62,003 nt of DNA from Companilactobacillus keshanensis (GTDB lineage: Bacteria > Bacillota > Bacilli > Lactobacillales > Lactobacillaceae): positions 1-62,003 of the forward strand of contig NZ_RHOS01000012.1 in NCBI RefSeq assembly GCF_003946205.1, given 5' to 3'. Each line of letters starts with the position of its first letter. Within the stretch, counting starts at the first letter, position 1. A program made the position numbers and the translations under genes. Under the pieces are notes generated by a model. It worked only from the letters and a program-made list of their open reading frames with translations. It was not told the origin of the DNA and did not search any database. This document shows, piece after piece, positions 34,249 through 43,018 of this stretch.

Positions 34249-34728
34249 CTACTTTATTGAATTTTCAATGATTTCGTCTGAATATTTATCAACGTCAAGC
34301 TGCATACCCGAATCGTGCATAACATGTTGAGCTGGATAATTTCTATCTTTCAGACCATTTTCGAACGCCTGAATATATTCATATCCCTCTTTTGATTCAG
34401 CATTGGCATAGATATCAGATGACATCTTATTCTTAGAAGGGTGCTTAGCCACAGACTTCCACAAGTTACCATGTCCAACATAACCACTTTTAGAATGATA
34501 TTCACGCTCTCTGATCAATTTTTGGGCGCCATCCACTTCATCATTGGCAATTTTATCGACTGCCTTGGGCACATTATTTTTAAGACGTGCTTTATCTTGA
34601 AGTATCATTTCTGCCAAATCAGCATTGCCAGACTGTTTTAGTGATCTAGCCATAGCAATCAATGGATCACTAAAGTTATCCTTAGCTTGAATCCTGACTA
34701 CTGGTACGTGTTCATTATCCCAGCTCAT
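34249..34728 (-). CDS. HK97 gp10-like head-tail joining protein
   Basis: 159 residues. Helical N-terminus (DPLIAMARSLKQSGNADLAE) and the later GHGNLWKSVAKHPSKNKMSS followed by EYIQAFENGLKDRNYPAQHV resemble the HK97 gp10 neck/tail-completion family, including the end-of-domain pattern R-xYPAxHVM. Overlaps its upstream neighbour by 4 nt. It probably sits at the neck between connector and tail terminator. Confidence 0.65.
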   Translation of the reverse strand: MSWDNEHVPVVRIQAKDNFSDPLIAMARSLKQSGNADLAEMILQDKARLKNNVPKAVDKIANDEVDGAQKLIREREYHSKSGYVGHGNLWKSVAKHPSKNKMSSDIYANAESKEGYEYIQAFENGLKDRNYPAQHVMHDSGMQLDVDKYSDEIIENSIK

Positions 34729-35051
34729 GGTTTCACTTCCGTTCCAACAACATATAATGTCGTTCTGCTCTTATGATGTCTTACTTGTTTGACAATATAT
34801 TTAGGAGATTGTTTCTTTTCGTCATATTCACCATCAAAAGCGACATAATCAGCCGTTTCAGGGCAATTCAGTCTGATTACCCACGATCTATCATATTGCT
34901 TGCCAATTACATTAATTTGCTCCTGTGATCCATTCAATTCTGTAACTCTAGCACCGTAAAACTTAGTCGCTACCAATGTCTTTGTGTGATTGAGTACATC
35001 ATCTTTAGGATCATTAACTTTTCGTATCAAATAAATAATTGGTCTAATCAA
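34725..35051 (-). CDS. Head closure (stopper-like) protein
   Basis: 108 residues from a TTG at 35051, which has GAGGGGG about 10 nt upstream and overlaps the stop of the connector gene. Content (KTLVATKFYGARVTELNGSQ, KYIVKQVRHHKSRTTLYVVG) is a small beta-barrel of the Ad2/stopper type (compare SPP1 gp16). A longer ATG reading would need start codons with no ribosome binding site. Confidence 0.65.
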   Translation of the reverse strand: MIRPIIYLIRKVNDPKDDVLNHTKTLVATKFYGARVTELNGSQEQINVIGKQYDRSWVIRLNCPETADYVAFDGEYDEKKQSPKYIVKQVRHHKSRTTLYVVGTEVKP

Positions 35052-35412
35052 AGGTAAATACGCCCCCTCTGTGGTCATTATCAGCAAGGCTATTCTTATA
35101 TGAATCAAGCAAACTTTGAATTGGCTCTAGGTCAGTATCGCTAAATGTCAAAGACATCCCTTCTTCGCTAACTGACTTAGTTCCCTCATAATTTTCTCTG
35201 GTAATTGCATTCTGTGTGACTTTTTGAACAGCAACAGATAGCTTTGAATCCAGATCATCAACGCCTAAATATAATTCAATTTCATCTACAGCATTTTCGA
35301 TATAAATCTTAATGCGAGGAATCCTTGGATCATCTTCTTCTAAGTCATTGACGACTTTTATATTTGCCAGTACCGAATCATTAACTGTGGTCTCTTGAGT
35401 TTCTTCACTCAT
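35044..35412 (-). CDS. Head-tail connector (adaptor) protein
   Basis: 122 residues, almost all helical, with the typical IYIENAVDEIELYLGVDD and SLTFSDTDLEPIQSLLDSYK. Matches the phage head-tail connector Ad1 family (HK97 gp6 / SPP1 gp15-like). Follows the capsid gene by 12 nt. It binds the portal ring after packaging. Confidence 0.75.
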   Translation of the reverse strand: MSEETQETTVNDSVLANIKVVNDLEEDDPRIPRIKIYIENAVDEIELYLGVDDLDSKLSVAVQKVTQNAITRENYEGTKSVSEEGMSLTFSDTDLEPIQSLLDSYKNSLADNDHRGGVFTFD

Positions 35413-35424
35413 AAAATCACCTCA

Positions 35425-36480
35425 TTACTTACCTGGTGTAGTGCCTGATGTTGATGTTGCTGACTTCTTAGCCTTAGTATTGATATTTGTAACGACATAC
35501 TTAGGATCAATCTTAAATTTATAAGCAACAGTACCGATATTTCTTGGATCAGTAACAATTTTATAATAAGGAGTTGTAGCAGCTTCCAATTTATTAACGG
35601 TTAATCCGACATATGGTTGTGTGACATCATATCCTAAACCATTTGGGTGTAACGAAACGATACGACGGTTAATAAGTGCGGATTGACCACCTTTGCCAAG
35701 TGAGTCACGTGTTACTTCAACTGCGTTTTGACTAGCTGGTGCTGTTGAATATCTCAAAGCTCCATCCATCATTGCGTACATTGTAGTTGTTCCGTCAGCA
35801 TCTAGTGGAATATCGTCATCTTCAACGATTGGGATTCCATTATAAGTTGTTAATACCGTTGCACCTTGTGAAGGTTGAACGTCAGCAATCAAATTTTGTT
35901 CACGCATAGCATAAACGGTAGCAGAGTTAACTACTAATCTTGTCAATGATGGAGTAGCAACATCACCCATTCTTGATAATGCAGCTAAATAATTACCAGC
36001 CGATAAGGCTTGAACATTATCAAATCCGAATGACTTAGCTTCTTTAAGATCGTCAAGTAAAAACATGTTGTTGAGAATTGCTAATAACAATCGTTCATCT
36101 TGACCTTGCCAATAGTTTGAAAATCGTGATGTAATGCGTCCTTGTACTTGAGCACCTGAAACTTGCTCTGCAAAATCGGTTTGTCCAAACGCCTTAGCTT
36201 GATAAAATTTAATAGCGTTATGTTCATCGCTTGTGATTCCTTCAATTGAGATATCATCAGTATCGTTCCAGTCTTGAGGATCTCCACTAAGGTCATTCAA
36301 TACAGGAATATTCATTAGTCTTCCGGGATCTTGGAGATGTGCCCCCATAACATCATCGGCAGTTACTGCTCCTGATGTTAAAAGACGATTAGTTTTAGTT
36401 GTATCGTTATTGATATATTGTGCCCATAATTCAGGGACAACTAATTGTCCTAGAAATGTAGCTCCAGTAAATTGTGGCAT
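35425..36480 (-). CDS. Major capsid protein
   Basis: 351 residues. N-terminus MPQFTGATFLGQLVVPELWA, then the AFGQTDFAEQVSGAQVQGRI arm, the LSRMGDVATPSLTRLVVNSA helix-strand, and GIPIVEDDDIPLDADGTTTM typical of HK97-fold coat proteins of SPP1-like phages, preceded by a scaffold gene. The Ser/Thr/Lys-rich last 20 residues are probably disordered. Confidence 0.88.
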   Translation of the reverse strand: MPQFTGATFLGQLVVPELWAQYINNDTTKTNRLLTSGAVTADDVMGAHLQDPGRLMNIPVLNDLSGDPQDWNDTDDISIEGITSDEHNAIKFYQAKAFGQTDFAEQVSGAQVQGRITSRFSNYWQGQDERLLLAILNNMFLLDDLKEAKSFGFDNVQALSAGNYLAALSRMGDVATPSLTRLVVNSATVYAMREQNLIADVQPSQGATVLTTYNGIPIVEDDDIPLDADGTTTMYAMMDGALRYSTAPASQNAVEVTRDSLGKGGQSALINRRIVSLHPNGLGYDVTQPYVGLTVNKLEAATTPYYKIVTDPRNIGTVAYKFKIDPKYVVTNINTKAKKSATSTSGTTPGK

Positions 36481-36496
36481 TTAAAATTCCTTCTTT

Positions 36497-37126
36497 CTAT
36501 TTGTTTAAATAATCTTTCTTAATTAAATCAGGATTTTCCATATAAACCTTTGTAAGTTCTTCAAGGCTCATATCCTTCAAATCCTTATCAAGTGTCACTG
36601 TCGCATTACCTGTGGCAGTTTGAGGCGTACTCTTACCTTTCAAACGATTCTCAACACTTTCTTGCACAGCATTATCAAATTCAGTTTTGACACTTTCAAG
36701 GTTTTGTTTTGTTTCGTCATCAGTAGAACCAACGAATAATTCAGCAAGCGACAATGGCAACTTCATGCTTTCAGCAATTTTAGTAGCTGAGTTAATTAAA
36801 TTCCGATGCTGATTCTCAGCTTGTAATTCTTCAAGTTTCTTCTTCAAGTCAGCTGTTTCAGCATCAGCTTTTTCTTTATCGGTCATATTTGCCTCAGCAT
36901 CGTGTTCAGTAATAGCACTCTTGATTAAATCAGGAATGCTATTAACTTTGTCTTGGAGTTCTTTAACGATTTGACCAGATTTATCTTTTTCCTTAGCTTT
37001 TGCTTGACTAACTAATTGGTTAACCTTTTCTTGCTGCTTATCATCAAAAGATACTTCCTTAGATACTTCTTTAGTCTCGTTGTCGCTCGTTTGAATATTT
37101 GGCTCTTGATTATTATCTGGGTTCAT
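36497..37126 (-). CDS. Scaffolding protein (DUF4355 type)
   Basis: 209 residues, very acidic and helical, with a central coiled coil (LKKKLEELQAENQHRNLINS) and short C-terminal helix (MSLEELTKVYMENPDLIKKD), the arrangement of DUF4355/SPP1 gp11 scaffolds. Lies directly in front of the capsid gene. GGGAGG precedes the ATG. Confidence 0.85.
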   Translation of the reverse strand: MNPDNNQEPNIQTSDNETKEVSKEVSFDDKQQEKVNQLVSQAKAKEKDKSGQIVKELQDKVNSIPDLIKSAITEHDAEANMTDKEKADAETADLKKKLEELQAENQHRNLINSATKIAESMKLPLSLAELFVGSTDDETKQNLESVKTEFDNAVQESVENRLKGKSTPQTATGNATVTLDKDLKDMSLEELTKVYMENPDLIKKDYLNK

Positions 37127-37227
37127 GAGTTATCCTCCCGTTTTAAGCTCGTCAGCTTTAATTTCCATTTAGAGTCCGTCGACTATATCCGTGGCTCTTT
37201 AATGCCTGACACACGTTTGAAGGCAAT

Positions 37228-37254
37228 AAAAAAGGCGACCACTTAAAGTCGTCT
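37228..37254 (-). terminator. Weak internal terminator/attenuator
   Basis: Minus-strand imperfect stem (37248-37254 with 37234-37240) followed by six T residues, right after the MuF-type head gene. It could reduce transcription or separate the packaging genes from the more strongly expressed scaffold/capsid genes. The stem is short with one mismatch. Confidence 0.4.
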
Positions 37255-38224
37255 ATAAATTATTTAATTCATCGGTTACATCATGATTAGAAGTGTCCCA
37301 ATCATCGTCATCATTCTCCTCAATTACTGTACATTGGCAATTAGGATGCATCAATGGAAAATTCACGCCTTCTTCAGCATCATCAACATCAAATATTTGC
37401 CCATCTAGTGCATCACAGTCAGCACACGTCGTTGGTGATTCGAGTGAAATATATTTATACTTCTTAACGTTCCTTGAATAGAATTCTTGCAATCTAGTTC
37501 TATTCATTGCTTGAGCGGTAGCCGTTCGAATCATGCCAGCAGCGCGTCCCATTTGCCCATTCATTGCTTTGTTTCCACCAGTCAATATATCAGAGACATC
37601 CTTGGTCCAATTTAATGAATCTTTAGGACTTTTAGCAGCCTTTTCAGCCACTTCACGAACTTTTCTCAACGTCTGCATAGTTTGCTTATTTATTGAAGAA
37701 AACATATCAGAATCAACATGACTGTCTAACACGGCATTTTGCGTAGATTTATAAATGATTGCATCCACGTTCTTACTTTGCTCAGCAATATGCTGATTAT
37801 TATTAATAACATTTTTAGCCTGCGCATAAGTTGGTGCATAAACAACATTAGGAATATTTTCCGTTGCGACACCTAAATGAATCTTTTGTGCCATTGCCAG
37901 TCTAACAATATCTTGAGTAACATTAGCCATCAGCATATCGCCATTTGTATCTAAATTATTGCTATTGAAAGCCATCTTAATTAAATTCTGATCATCAGGA
38001 CTGGCATTATAGAATGTGTCTTTCAGATTACTAAGAAAGGCAGCAATTTCACCAGGATTAGCTTTAGCAGTCCATGACTTATTAGCTCCAATAAACGCAT
38101 CAACATCACTGATAACTTTTGATTGAGTATCACGATACATCGATTCGATTTCTTTAACTCTAATATCTTGTTTACCGTAAATCTTTTGAGCAATACTAAT
38201 CGCTTGGCTTTTCGTCAATTTCAT
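37253..38224 (-). CDS. Minor head protein, SPP1 gp7/MuF family
   Basis: 323 residues. The C-terminal motif of the MuF family is clear: TTCADCDALDGQIFDVDDAE followed by PLMHPNCQCTV, with four cysteines/histidines. It binds the portal and enters the capsid with it. Overlaps the portal gene by 29 nt. N-terminal half helical. Confidence 0.88.
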   Translation of the reverse strand: MKLTKSQAISIAQKIYGKQDIRVKEIESMYRDTQSKVISDVDAFIGANKSWTAKANPGEIAAFLSNLKDTFYNASPDDQNLIKMAFNSNNLDTNGDMLMANVTQDIVRLAMAQKIHLGVATENIPNVVYAPTYAQAKNVINNNQHIAEQSKNVDAIIYKSTQNAVLDSHVDSDMFSSINKQTMQTLRKVREVAEKAAKSPKDSLNWTKDVSDILTGGNKAMNGQMGRAAGMIRTATAQAMNRTRLQEFYSRNVKKYKYISLESPTTCADCDALDGQIFDVDDAEEGVNFPLMHPNCQCTVIEENDDDDWDTSNHDVTDELNNL

Positions 38225-39896
38225 TGTTGTCTACCTCGTCAGGATTAGAATCGTCGGTGTTATCACCATCATCATCTTGAGACTCATCAGGCTTTCTAGT
38301 AAATACATTGTTAAATGGATCATTTTCCTTTATTTTCTCATTTTGCTCGTCAATACGTTGTTGTTCGGCATCATTGCTTACGCCAGTGACGGGTTCGATT
38401 TGCTCACGAATAGTCTGATCCGATACCTTGCCAGTGTTAACTAGAGCCGTAACAGTCTGCATAATATCTGCATCATTTTTAGGCATATTAGGCGTATATA
38501 TAGGATTGATATTTTCAACCATATCAGCATTCTGGATACTTCCTAATGCTTGCCAATAATTTCCAAGTAATCGTAAGCGTCTCATTAGTCCACGTGTATA
38601 AAGTGATTCTTGATTAGCTCGTTCTTGATCATTGCCCCACAATTTATAAGACATAGCAACACCCGACGCATTAGATGCAAAATTAGCATCGCTTGTGTCA
38701 GGCGTATTTGTGTCCTTGTGGATTTCCATATTAAGAGCATCAATATAGAGTTTCCAACCGTCTGTGTTTAACTCTTTGGTTAGATATGATGCAGTTGGCT
38801 GGATGACTTGACCATTATCATTGATACCATTCTTAACCAATGCTGGTTTTAACCAGATTTTACTTTGACGAGTATTAATTTCGGGCGTCTTTCTATAAAT
38901 GATATTGCCGTCTTTATCTGTCAATGGTTGCCCATCAGCACCAACCCATGGAGTTTTAGGAACATCAATATCACCTGTGATCATCAACATAGCATTGCTG
39001 AAATCTTCTTGTGAATTGGCCATTTCGGATTTGCTTTTATCAATTGAATCAATGGTATCGAGCTTATATTCCCAGTCACCCATGCGCTCATCATTGTTGA
39101 TATATTCGGTCAATGGGACTGAGCCGAAATTGTGTTCTTGATTATCGGATAACGTTAATTGACCATCAAAGCTTGATGTTGGCTTATAAATGAAAATATT
39201 TGTATCCGTATAAATAACTGTGTACCAATAATCTTGTTCATTGAAATTGACGTTGTAATAATAAACGCCAAATAAAGAATGTTGTTCCATTGATGAATCA
39301 TAGACGACAAAAGCATTAACAGGGTCTACAGGACGTAATGAAACATCATTGGTATTCTCACGAACATACATCAATTCGTAAGCACGTCCCATGATAGAAA
39401 GGTTCTTACCCATTATTTTTTCATGATACGACTCATCATTTTTAGAATTGAATTTATTAATTAGATCATTGAGTGTATTTTCATCAGCTTCAGATATTTC
39501 AGAATCATCATTATATTGAAACTTAATAGGATTACCAAATCGATAACCAGTTTTAATTGATGTAATGAAGTGGGCAAATCCACTAGCGATACGATTATCT
39601 GCGCGGCTTTCGGACTTCTCACTGTCCCAATAATGAATGTCATTATCACCAATGTAATAGCGGTAGAGTGTTAACAAGCGTGGTACTTGTAACGATTGAT
39701 GGCTCTCAATAAACTTTGTTGCCATTTCACCTAACTTAACAGGGTCGTCCTTGATAACGTTAAACAACTCGGCTGGCATTTTATATTGCTTGTTTGAATC
39801 AAGCGAGAAACGTCTACCACTGAGCATATGAACTGTTCTTTGATTCGGATAAGGCAAACTTGAATAGTATGCTATCGGATTATCTTCAATTGCCAT
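38196..39896 (-). CDS. Portal protein, SPP1 gp6 type
   Basis: 566 residues. Signatures of the SPP1 family: LLTLYRYYIGDNDIHYWDSE, FAHFITSIKTGYRFGNPI, LMYVRENTNDVSLRPVDPVN and SGVAMSYKLWGNDQERANQE; the last 60 residues are acidic and Asp/Asn-rich. Dodecameric ring at the packaging vertex. Lies between TerL and MuF genes. Confidence 0.93.
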   Translation of the reverse strand: MAIEDNPIAYYSSLPYPNQRTVHMLSGRRFSLDSNKQYKMPAELFNVIKDDPVKLGEMATKFIESHQSLQVPRLLTLYRYYIGDNDIHYWDSEKSESRADNRIASGFAHFITSIKTGYRFGNPIKFQYNDDSEISEADENTLNDLINKFNSKNDESYHEKIMGKNLSIMGRAYELMYVRENTNDVSLRPVDPVNAFVVYDSSMEQHSLFGVYYYNVNFNEQDYWYTVIYTDTNIFIYKPTSSFDGQLTLSDNQEHNFGSVPLTEYINNDERMGDWEYKLDTIDSIDKSKSEMANSQEDFSNAMLMITGDIDVPKTPWVGADGQPLTDKDGNIIYRKTPEINTRQSKIWLKPALVKNGINDNGQVIQPTASYLTKELNTDGWKLYIDALNMEIHKDTNTPDTSDANFASNASGVAMSYKLWGNDQERANQESLYTRGLMRRLRLLGNYWQALGSIQNADMVENINPIYTPNMPKNDADIMQTVTALVNTGKVSDQTIREQIEPVTGVSNDAEQQRIDEQNEKIKENDPFNNVFTRKPDESQDDDGDNTDDSNPDEVDNNEIDEKPSD

Positions 39897-39915
39897 TAGA
39901 TCACTCTCCTTTCAT

Positions 39916-41232
39916 TTAAAATCCCAAACTATTGAGATAATTTGCTTGTTCATTGATACTTGGGCTAGTAGGTATATTTTTAATACGCTCATATGTGGCA
40001 ATCGCATAACGAATCGTATCCATGACATCATCGTTAACCTTTAATGGTTCACCAGTTTTGTCATCCCAAACATATTGATATATTTCTTCAAGAAACCAAT
40101 GATACTTATCTGATGTCTGACTGATTCCAGTATTATCAATAGCATCTTGAGCAACAAAAAAAGCGTTAGTCTTCATAGCTTTAGCTACGTACTCAACGCC
40201 TGTTAAACGGTTTTTATAAGCATTAATACAGTTAATACCTGATTGCTGAAAATGAGCTACATGCTCCGGTCTAGCCGAATCAGCATAGAATGGAACACGA
40301 TTGCCATATCGTTTCTGAATATCCTTAGCAATATCAGTCCAGTAGTCAATTTCCTTAAACTGTGCTGTGTGTTCTTCAAGAATGAAATATCTATCCTTGT
40401 TATCAACGCCAGCAACTACGATACATCCCTTATGCTCATATCCCCAATCGACCCCGCATATAATTGTGAGATTATCGGGGACTTTTGAACGCGGTATAAT
40501 CATAGTTTTCTGGTCAAAGTCTTGATAAACAATACCTTCGGCAGCTGCCCACTCACCTTCAATAGCACGATCATAAAACATTCCTGCCGGTTCAGTTTCC
40601 TTAAGATTTTGAATGTAAGTCTTAGATAAAAAAGTATTGTCATCAATCCTAAAGTGATTGCTACGGATAGCCTTACTATGATTAGGATTATCAATATATT
40701 TTTTCTTCAAATAGTGCGTTGGTATATCAGGGTTAGTATCACAGACAACACGAGCACCATCAGGTGAACAACGCTTTCTAATTTCATCAAACACTTCTTC
40801 ATTAGCAAGTGAAGCTTCATTGATATAAGCACCGTAAGCAGTCATACCACGAATAGCACCTAAACCAGCTATCGAACCAGTGAAAGCCTGTACGATCTTA
40901 ACCGCTGGCAATCCCGGAAACATTATTTCAAACGAATTATGCTTATCAAAATGAAAACTCAATCCAAATGTATTCTCAATTTCATTCAACACATTATTTT
41001 GAATTGTCTTAGATGAAACACCAGCCAAAATATATTGCGGGTGCAACACGCCTTGACCTTGAGCAACCTCTGCTGCATGTCTAACATCCAAAAGAAATAC
41101 AAAATTATCAACAAATGTCTTACCGGCACGAACAGCTCCGTAATTAATCATTAGATTCCACATTGGATCATTAACCACCTGGTCAAGCACTTCTAATTGT
41201 TTGGGGGCAAAAAGTTTATTTAGTTGTGTCAT
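39916..41232 (-). CDS. terL: Terminase large subunit, PBSX type
   Basis: 438 residues. ATPase: Walker A-like GAVRAGKT (32-39), hydrophobic strand ending INEASL with the acidic catalytic pair. Nuclease half: ICGVDWGYEH with the metal-binding Asp, later FYADSARPEH and DDVMDTIRYA. The frame opens ten codons upstream, but GGAGG sets ATG 41232; overlaps TerS by 17 nt. Motor and nuclease for headful packaging in this clade. Confidence 0.95.
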   Translation of the reverse strand: MTQLNKLFAPKQLEVLDQVVNDPMWNLMINYGAVRAGKTFVDNFVFLLDVRHAAEVAQGQGVLHPQYILAGVSSKTIQNNVLNEIENTFGLSFHFDKHNSFEIMFPGLPAVKIVQAFTGSIAGLGAIRGMTAYGAYINEASLANEEVFDEIRKRCSPDGARVVCDTNPDIPTHYLKKKYIDNPNHSKAIRSNHFRIDDNTFLSKTYIQNLKETEPAGMFYDRAIEGEWAAAEGIVYQDFDQKTMIIPRSKVPDNLTIICGVDWGYEHKGCIVVAGVDNKDRYFILEEHTAQFKEIDYWTDIAKDIQKRYGNRVPFYADSARPEHVAHFQQSGINCINAYKNRLTGVEYVAKAMKTNAFFVAQDAIDNTGISQTSDKYHWFLEEIYQYVWDDKTGEPLKVNDDVMDTIRYAIATYERIKNIPTSPSINEQANYLNSLGF

Positions 41233-41749
41233 CTTTTTGAACCTCCGTTTCAATCTTATCAAGTAAACCGCCGATAGCCTTCATTTGAGAATCATCGCTC
41301 TTAACCATATCTTTAGCCTTAATTTCAGCAATTTTAGTTTCAGCATTAATTTTACGCAACTGTACTTTTAACATCGCATCATCGTTTGGATGACGTTTAA
41401 GAATTTCCTTTATTGCTGAAATTCTAGTTTTTAAATCAGGTGGAACATCTACCGTATCAGCACCATATTGAGTGCCTATTACCTTAGTTTCAGTCACTTC
41501 TCCTCTAGCAATACTAGACAATAATTGAACTGCTTCAGTAACGCCCATAATCTTATCTGAAGCAATCTGTTTCATACGCTCTTCAATATACTTTTTAACG
41601 TTAGCATTTGTTAGCAATCTGCTTGCGTTAGCTCTAATCACTGCAGCACTTTTAGCCTTGTAACCCGCTTCACGATAAGCTTCCGAAGCATTACCATTTT
41701 TGATGTAATTATCTGCAAACTCTTGCTGATTTTTAGTTAGCTTTTTCAT
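41216..41749 (-). CDS. terS: Terminase small subunit
   Basis: 177 residues of the Terminase_2 family: N-terminal helix-turn-helix with KLTKNQQEFADNYIKNGNAS, EAYREAGYKAKSAAVIRANA and LLTNANVKKYIEERM, then a helical oligomerisation region (LLDKIETEVQKDDTTK at the end). Recognises pac DNA and loads TerL. AGAAGGAGGTAGGTGCC precedes the ATG. Confidence 0.92.
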   Translation of the reverse strand: MKKLTKNQQEFADNYIKNGNASEAYREAGYKAKSAAVIRANASRLLTNANVKKYIEERMKQIASDKIMGVTEAVQLLSSIARGEVTETKVIGTQYGADTVDVPPDLKTRISAIKEILKRHPNDDAMLKVQLRKINAETKIAEIKAKDMVKSDDSQMKAIGGLLDKIETEVQKDDTTK

Positions 41750-41779
41750 TACATGGCACCTACCTCCTTCTAAAATTAT

Positions 41780-41911
41780 TTATTTAATTTCTAACTGCTT
41801 TAGTTTTATTAAGGTACTTCTTTTTTGTTTCTTTTCATCTCTAGCAATGTCACCAATCATCTTAGCTTCTTGAGCGGTCATATATCCACACGATGTCTTA
41901 ATCATTTTCAT
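41780..41911 (-). CDS. Small basic phage protein (43 aa)
   Basis: Too short for routine gene lists but well supported: AAGGTG seven nt before the ATG at 41911, start overlapping the stop of the upstream small membrane protein, sequence MKMIKTSCGYMTAQEAKMIG and a Lys-rich tail. Function unknown; lies just ahead of terS. Confidence 0.6.
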   Translation of the reverse strand: MKMIKTSCGYMTAQEAKMIGDIARDEKKQKRSTLIKLKQLEIK

Positions 41912-42140
41912 GGCTAAACACCTTCTTGATCCCTGCAACCACTCCGTAAATCAGCATACAAACTAAAATAAATCCATAACTAATAATGTATGCCACAACG
42001 ATAACACCACCTACGAACAATAATGGACTAAATACCCATAGCCAATTCCATGTAATAAAGCCAAATACTTTAGCTGCTGCGAAGATTAGTGTTAATGCAA
42101 ATAGAAACCACGTATAATCGTTGTAATCAATTTTAAGCAT
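41898..42140 (-). CDS. Small two-helix membrane protein (Fragile-X-F-like)
   Basis: 80 residues with two or three hydrophobic segments and the Trp-rich core FGFITWNWLWVFSPLLF, which is the hallmark of short 'transmembrane Fragile-X-F' phage proteins found before terminase genes. Role unknown. ATG overlaps the stop of the gene in front. Confidence 0.65.
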   Translation of the reverse strand: MLKIDYNDYTWFLFALTLIFAAAKVFGFITWNWLWVFSPLLFVGGVIVVAYIISYGFILVCMLIYGVVAGIKKVFSHEND

Positions 42141-42457
42141 TATTTATACACACCTTGAGTTGCTGACATCATTCCATAAAGACTACCTGAATTTGATTGC
42201 TTTTTTTGATAAATTAACTTTGCTAAATAATATCCTTCAAGTTCCCAAATCTTCGATTCAATATGATCCATACAGATTTCTTTGCCCATGTCCTCATCAT
42301 AATTTTTCTTATCGACTGCTCCACTAGATTCAACTAATACAAAGCCATTTGGCAATTTGCATGTAACTAACGTTACTTTGTTGAAAACCGTTTTAACGTC
42401 AATTCTTGAGTGTTTAATGATATTATCAATTTGCTTTTGTGTAACTTTATTTTTCAT
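42140..42457 (-). CDS. Gp49-like phage protein
   Basis: 105 residues from ATG 42457 with GGAGGGGAAAT. The segment VTLVTCKLPNGFVLVESSGA, then KNYDEDMGKEICMDHIESKI and WELEGYYLAKLIY is the conserved core of the phage Gp49/66 family, function unknown. First gene of the late transcript, downstream of a terminator. Confidence 0.75.
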   Translation of the reverse strand: MKNKVTQKQIDNIIKHSRIDVKTVFNKVTLVTCKLPNGFVLVESSGAVDKKNYDEDMGKEICMDHIESKIWELEGYYLAKLIYQKKQSNSGSLYGMMSATQGVYK

Positions 42458-42471
42458 ATTTCCCCTCCAAT

Positions 42472-42497
42472 AAAAAAAGACCACCCAATGAGTGATC
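42472..42497 (-). terminator. Terminator between early and late regions
   Basis: Minus-strand 6-bp stem (42492-42497 with 42479-42484, one G-U) followed by T7. It lies behind ArpU and the tRNA-like element and directly before the first late gene, so early transcription would be stopped here unless antiterminated. Confidence 0.65.
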
Positions 42498-42608
42498 TAT
42501 AATTTATTGCCTTGGCGGTAGCACGTCTGCACCCTCATCGTCACAATATCCACCGAACTTACGATAATAGTTCGATCAAGTTTCACGGCAATACTATTAA
42601 TATATAAA
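42498..42608 (-). other. Intergenic segment with a short protein-like open stretch
   Basis: No gene can be assigned. On the minus strand a 20-codon open stretch reads SNYYRKFGGYCDDEGADVLP, unusually protein-like, but has no start codon or ribosome binding site. It may be a fragment, or coincidence within an RNA element. Confidence 0.3.
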
Positions 42609-42713
42609 TGCGGTCGGCAGGAATCGAACCTACCTATTTGATTAATACATAAAAATATAAATTGAGAGGATTATATTTCACATCATTGTATGACTATAAA
42701 CACCAGTGACCGC
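42609..42713 (-). tRNA. Degenerate tRNA-like element, possible tRNA-Phe(GAA) remnant
   Basis: The 3' half is a convincing tRNA end: TpsiC stem GTAGG/CCTGC with loop TTCGATT, then CGACCGC pairing with GCGGTCA 104 nt upstream. A cloverleaf can be drawn with D-stem GTGT/ATAC, anticodon stem ATGAT/ATAAT (one mismatch) and loop GTGAAAT, i.e. T33, anticodon GAA, A37. Against function: no GG in the D-loop, three bases between acceptor and D-stem, and a 36-nt A/T-rich variable region. Probably a decayed or unusual phage tRNA. Confidence 0.45.
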
Positions 42714-43018
42714 AGTATGACCACCGTTATCATGAGTGGTCAAAGAATGAGAATCACCATCTCATCCTGTAACGTTTGATTGCTGATTTTTACGTCTTAT
42801 CTGACGGTTGTCTTTTTTAGATATCATTCTGGTTTTAGGGACTTTTCCTTGTCTCTATTGCTCCTTGTAAGTAGAGTAACTAGAAACATTCAAATAAAAG
42901 GTTGCTTCTTTCAACTCTTTTCTATTTAAATTTTCTTACAATATCAATATACATCCTCAAAACGTACTTTTACCCTCAACATATAGACAAAATACAGACA
43001 AAGTTTGACAAAAGTCCC
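42714..43018 (-). other. Non-coding gap between ArpU and tRNA-like element
   Basis: About 300 nt with a 6-bp hairpin GACCAC/GTGGTC (42719-42741) and several TTTGTC repeats next to the ArpU stop (42986-43015 read on the minus strand). No ORF with start signals. ArpU-type proteins activate late promoters in such gaps, so a late promoter is expected here, though I cannot place its boxes. Confidence 0.4.
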
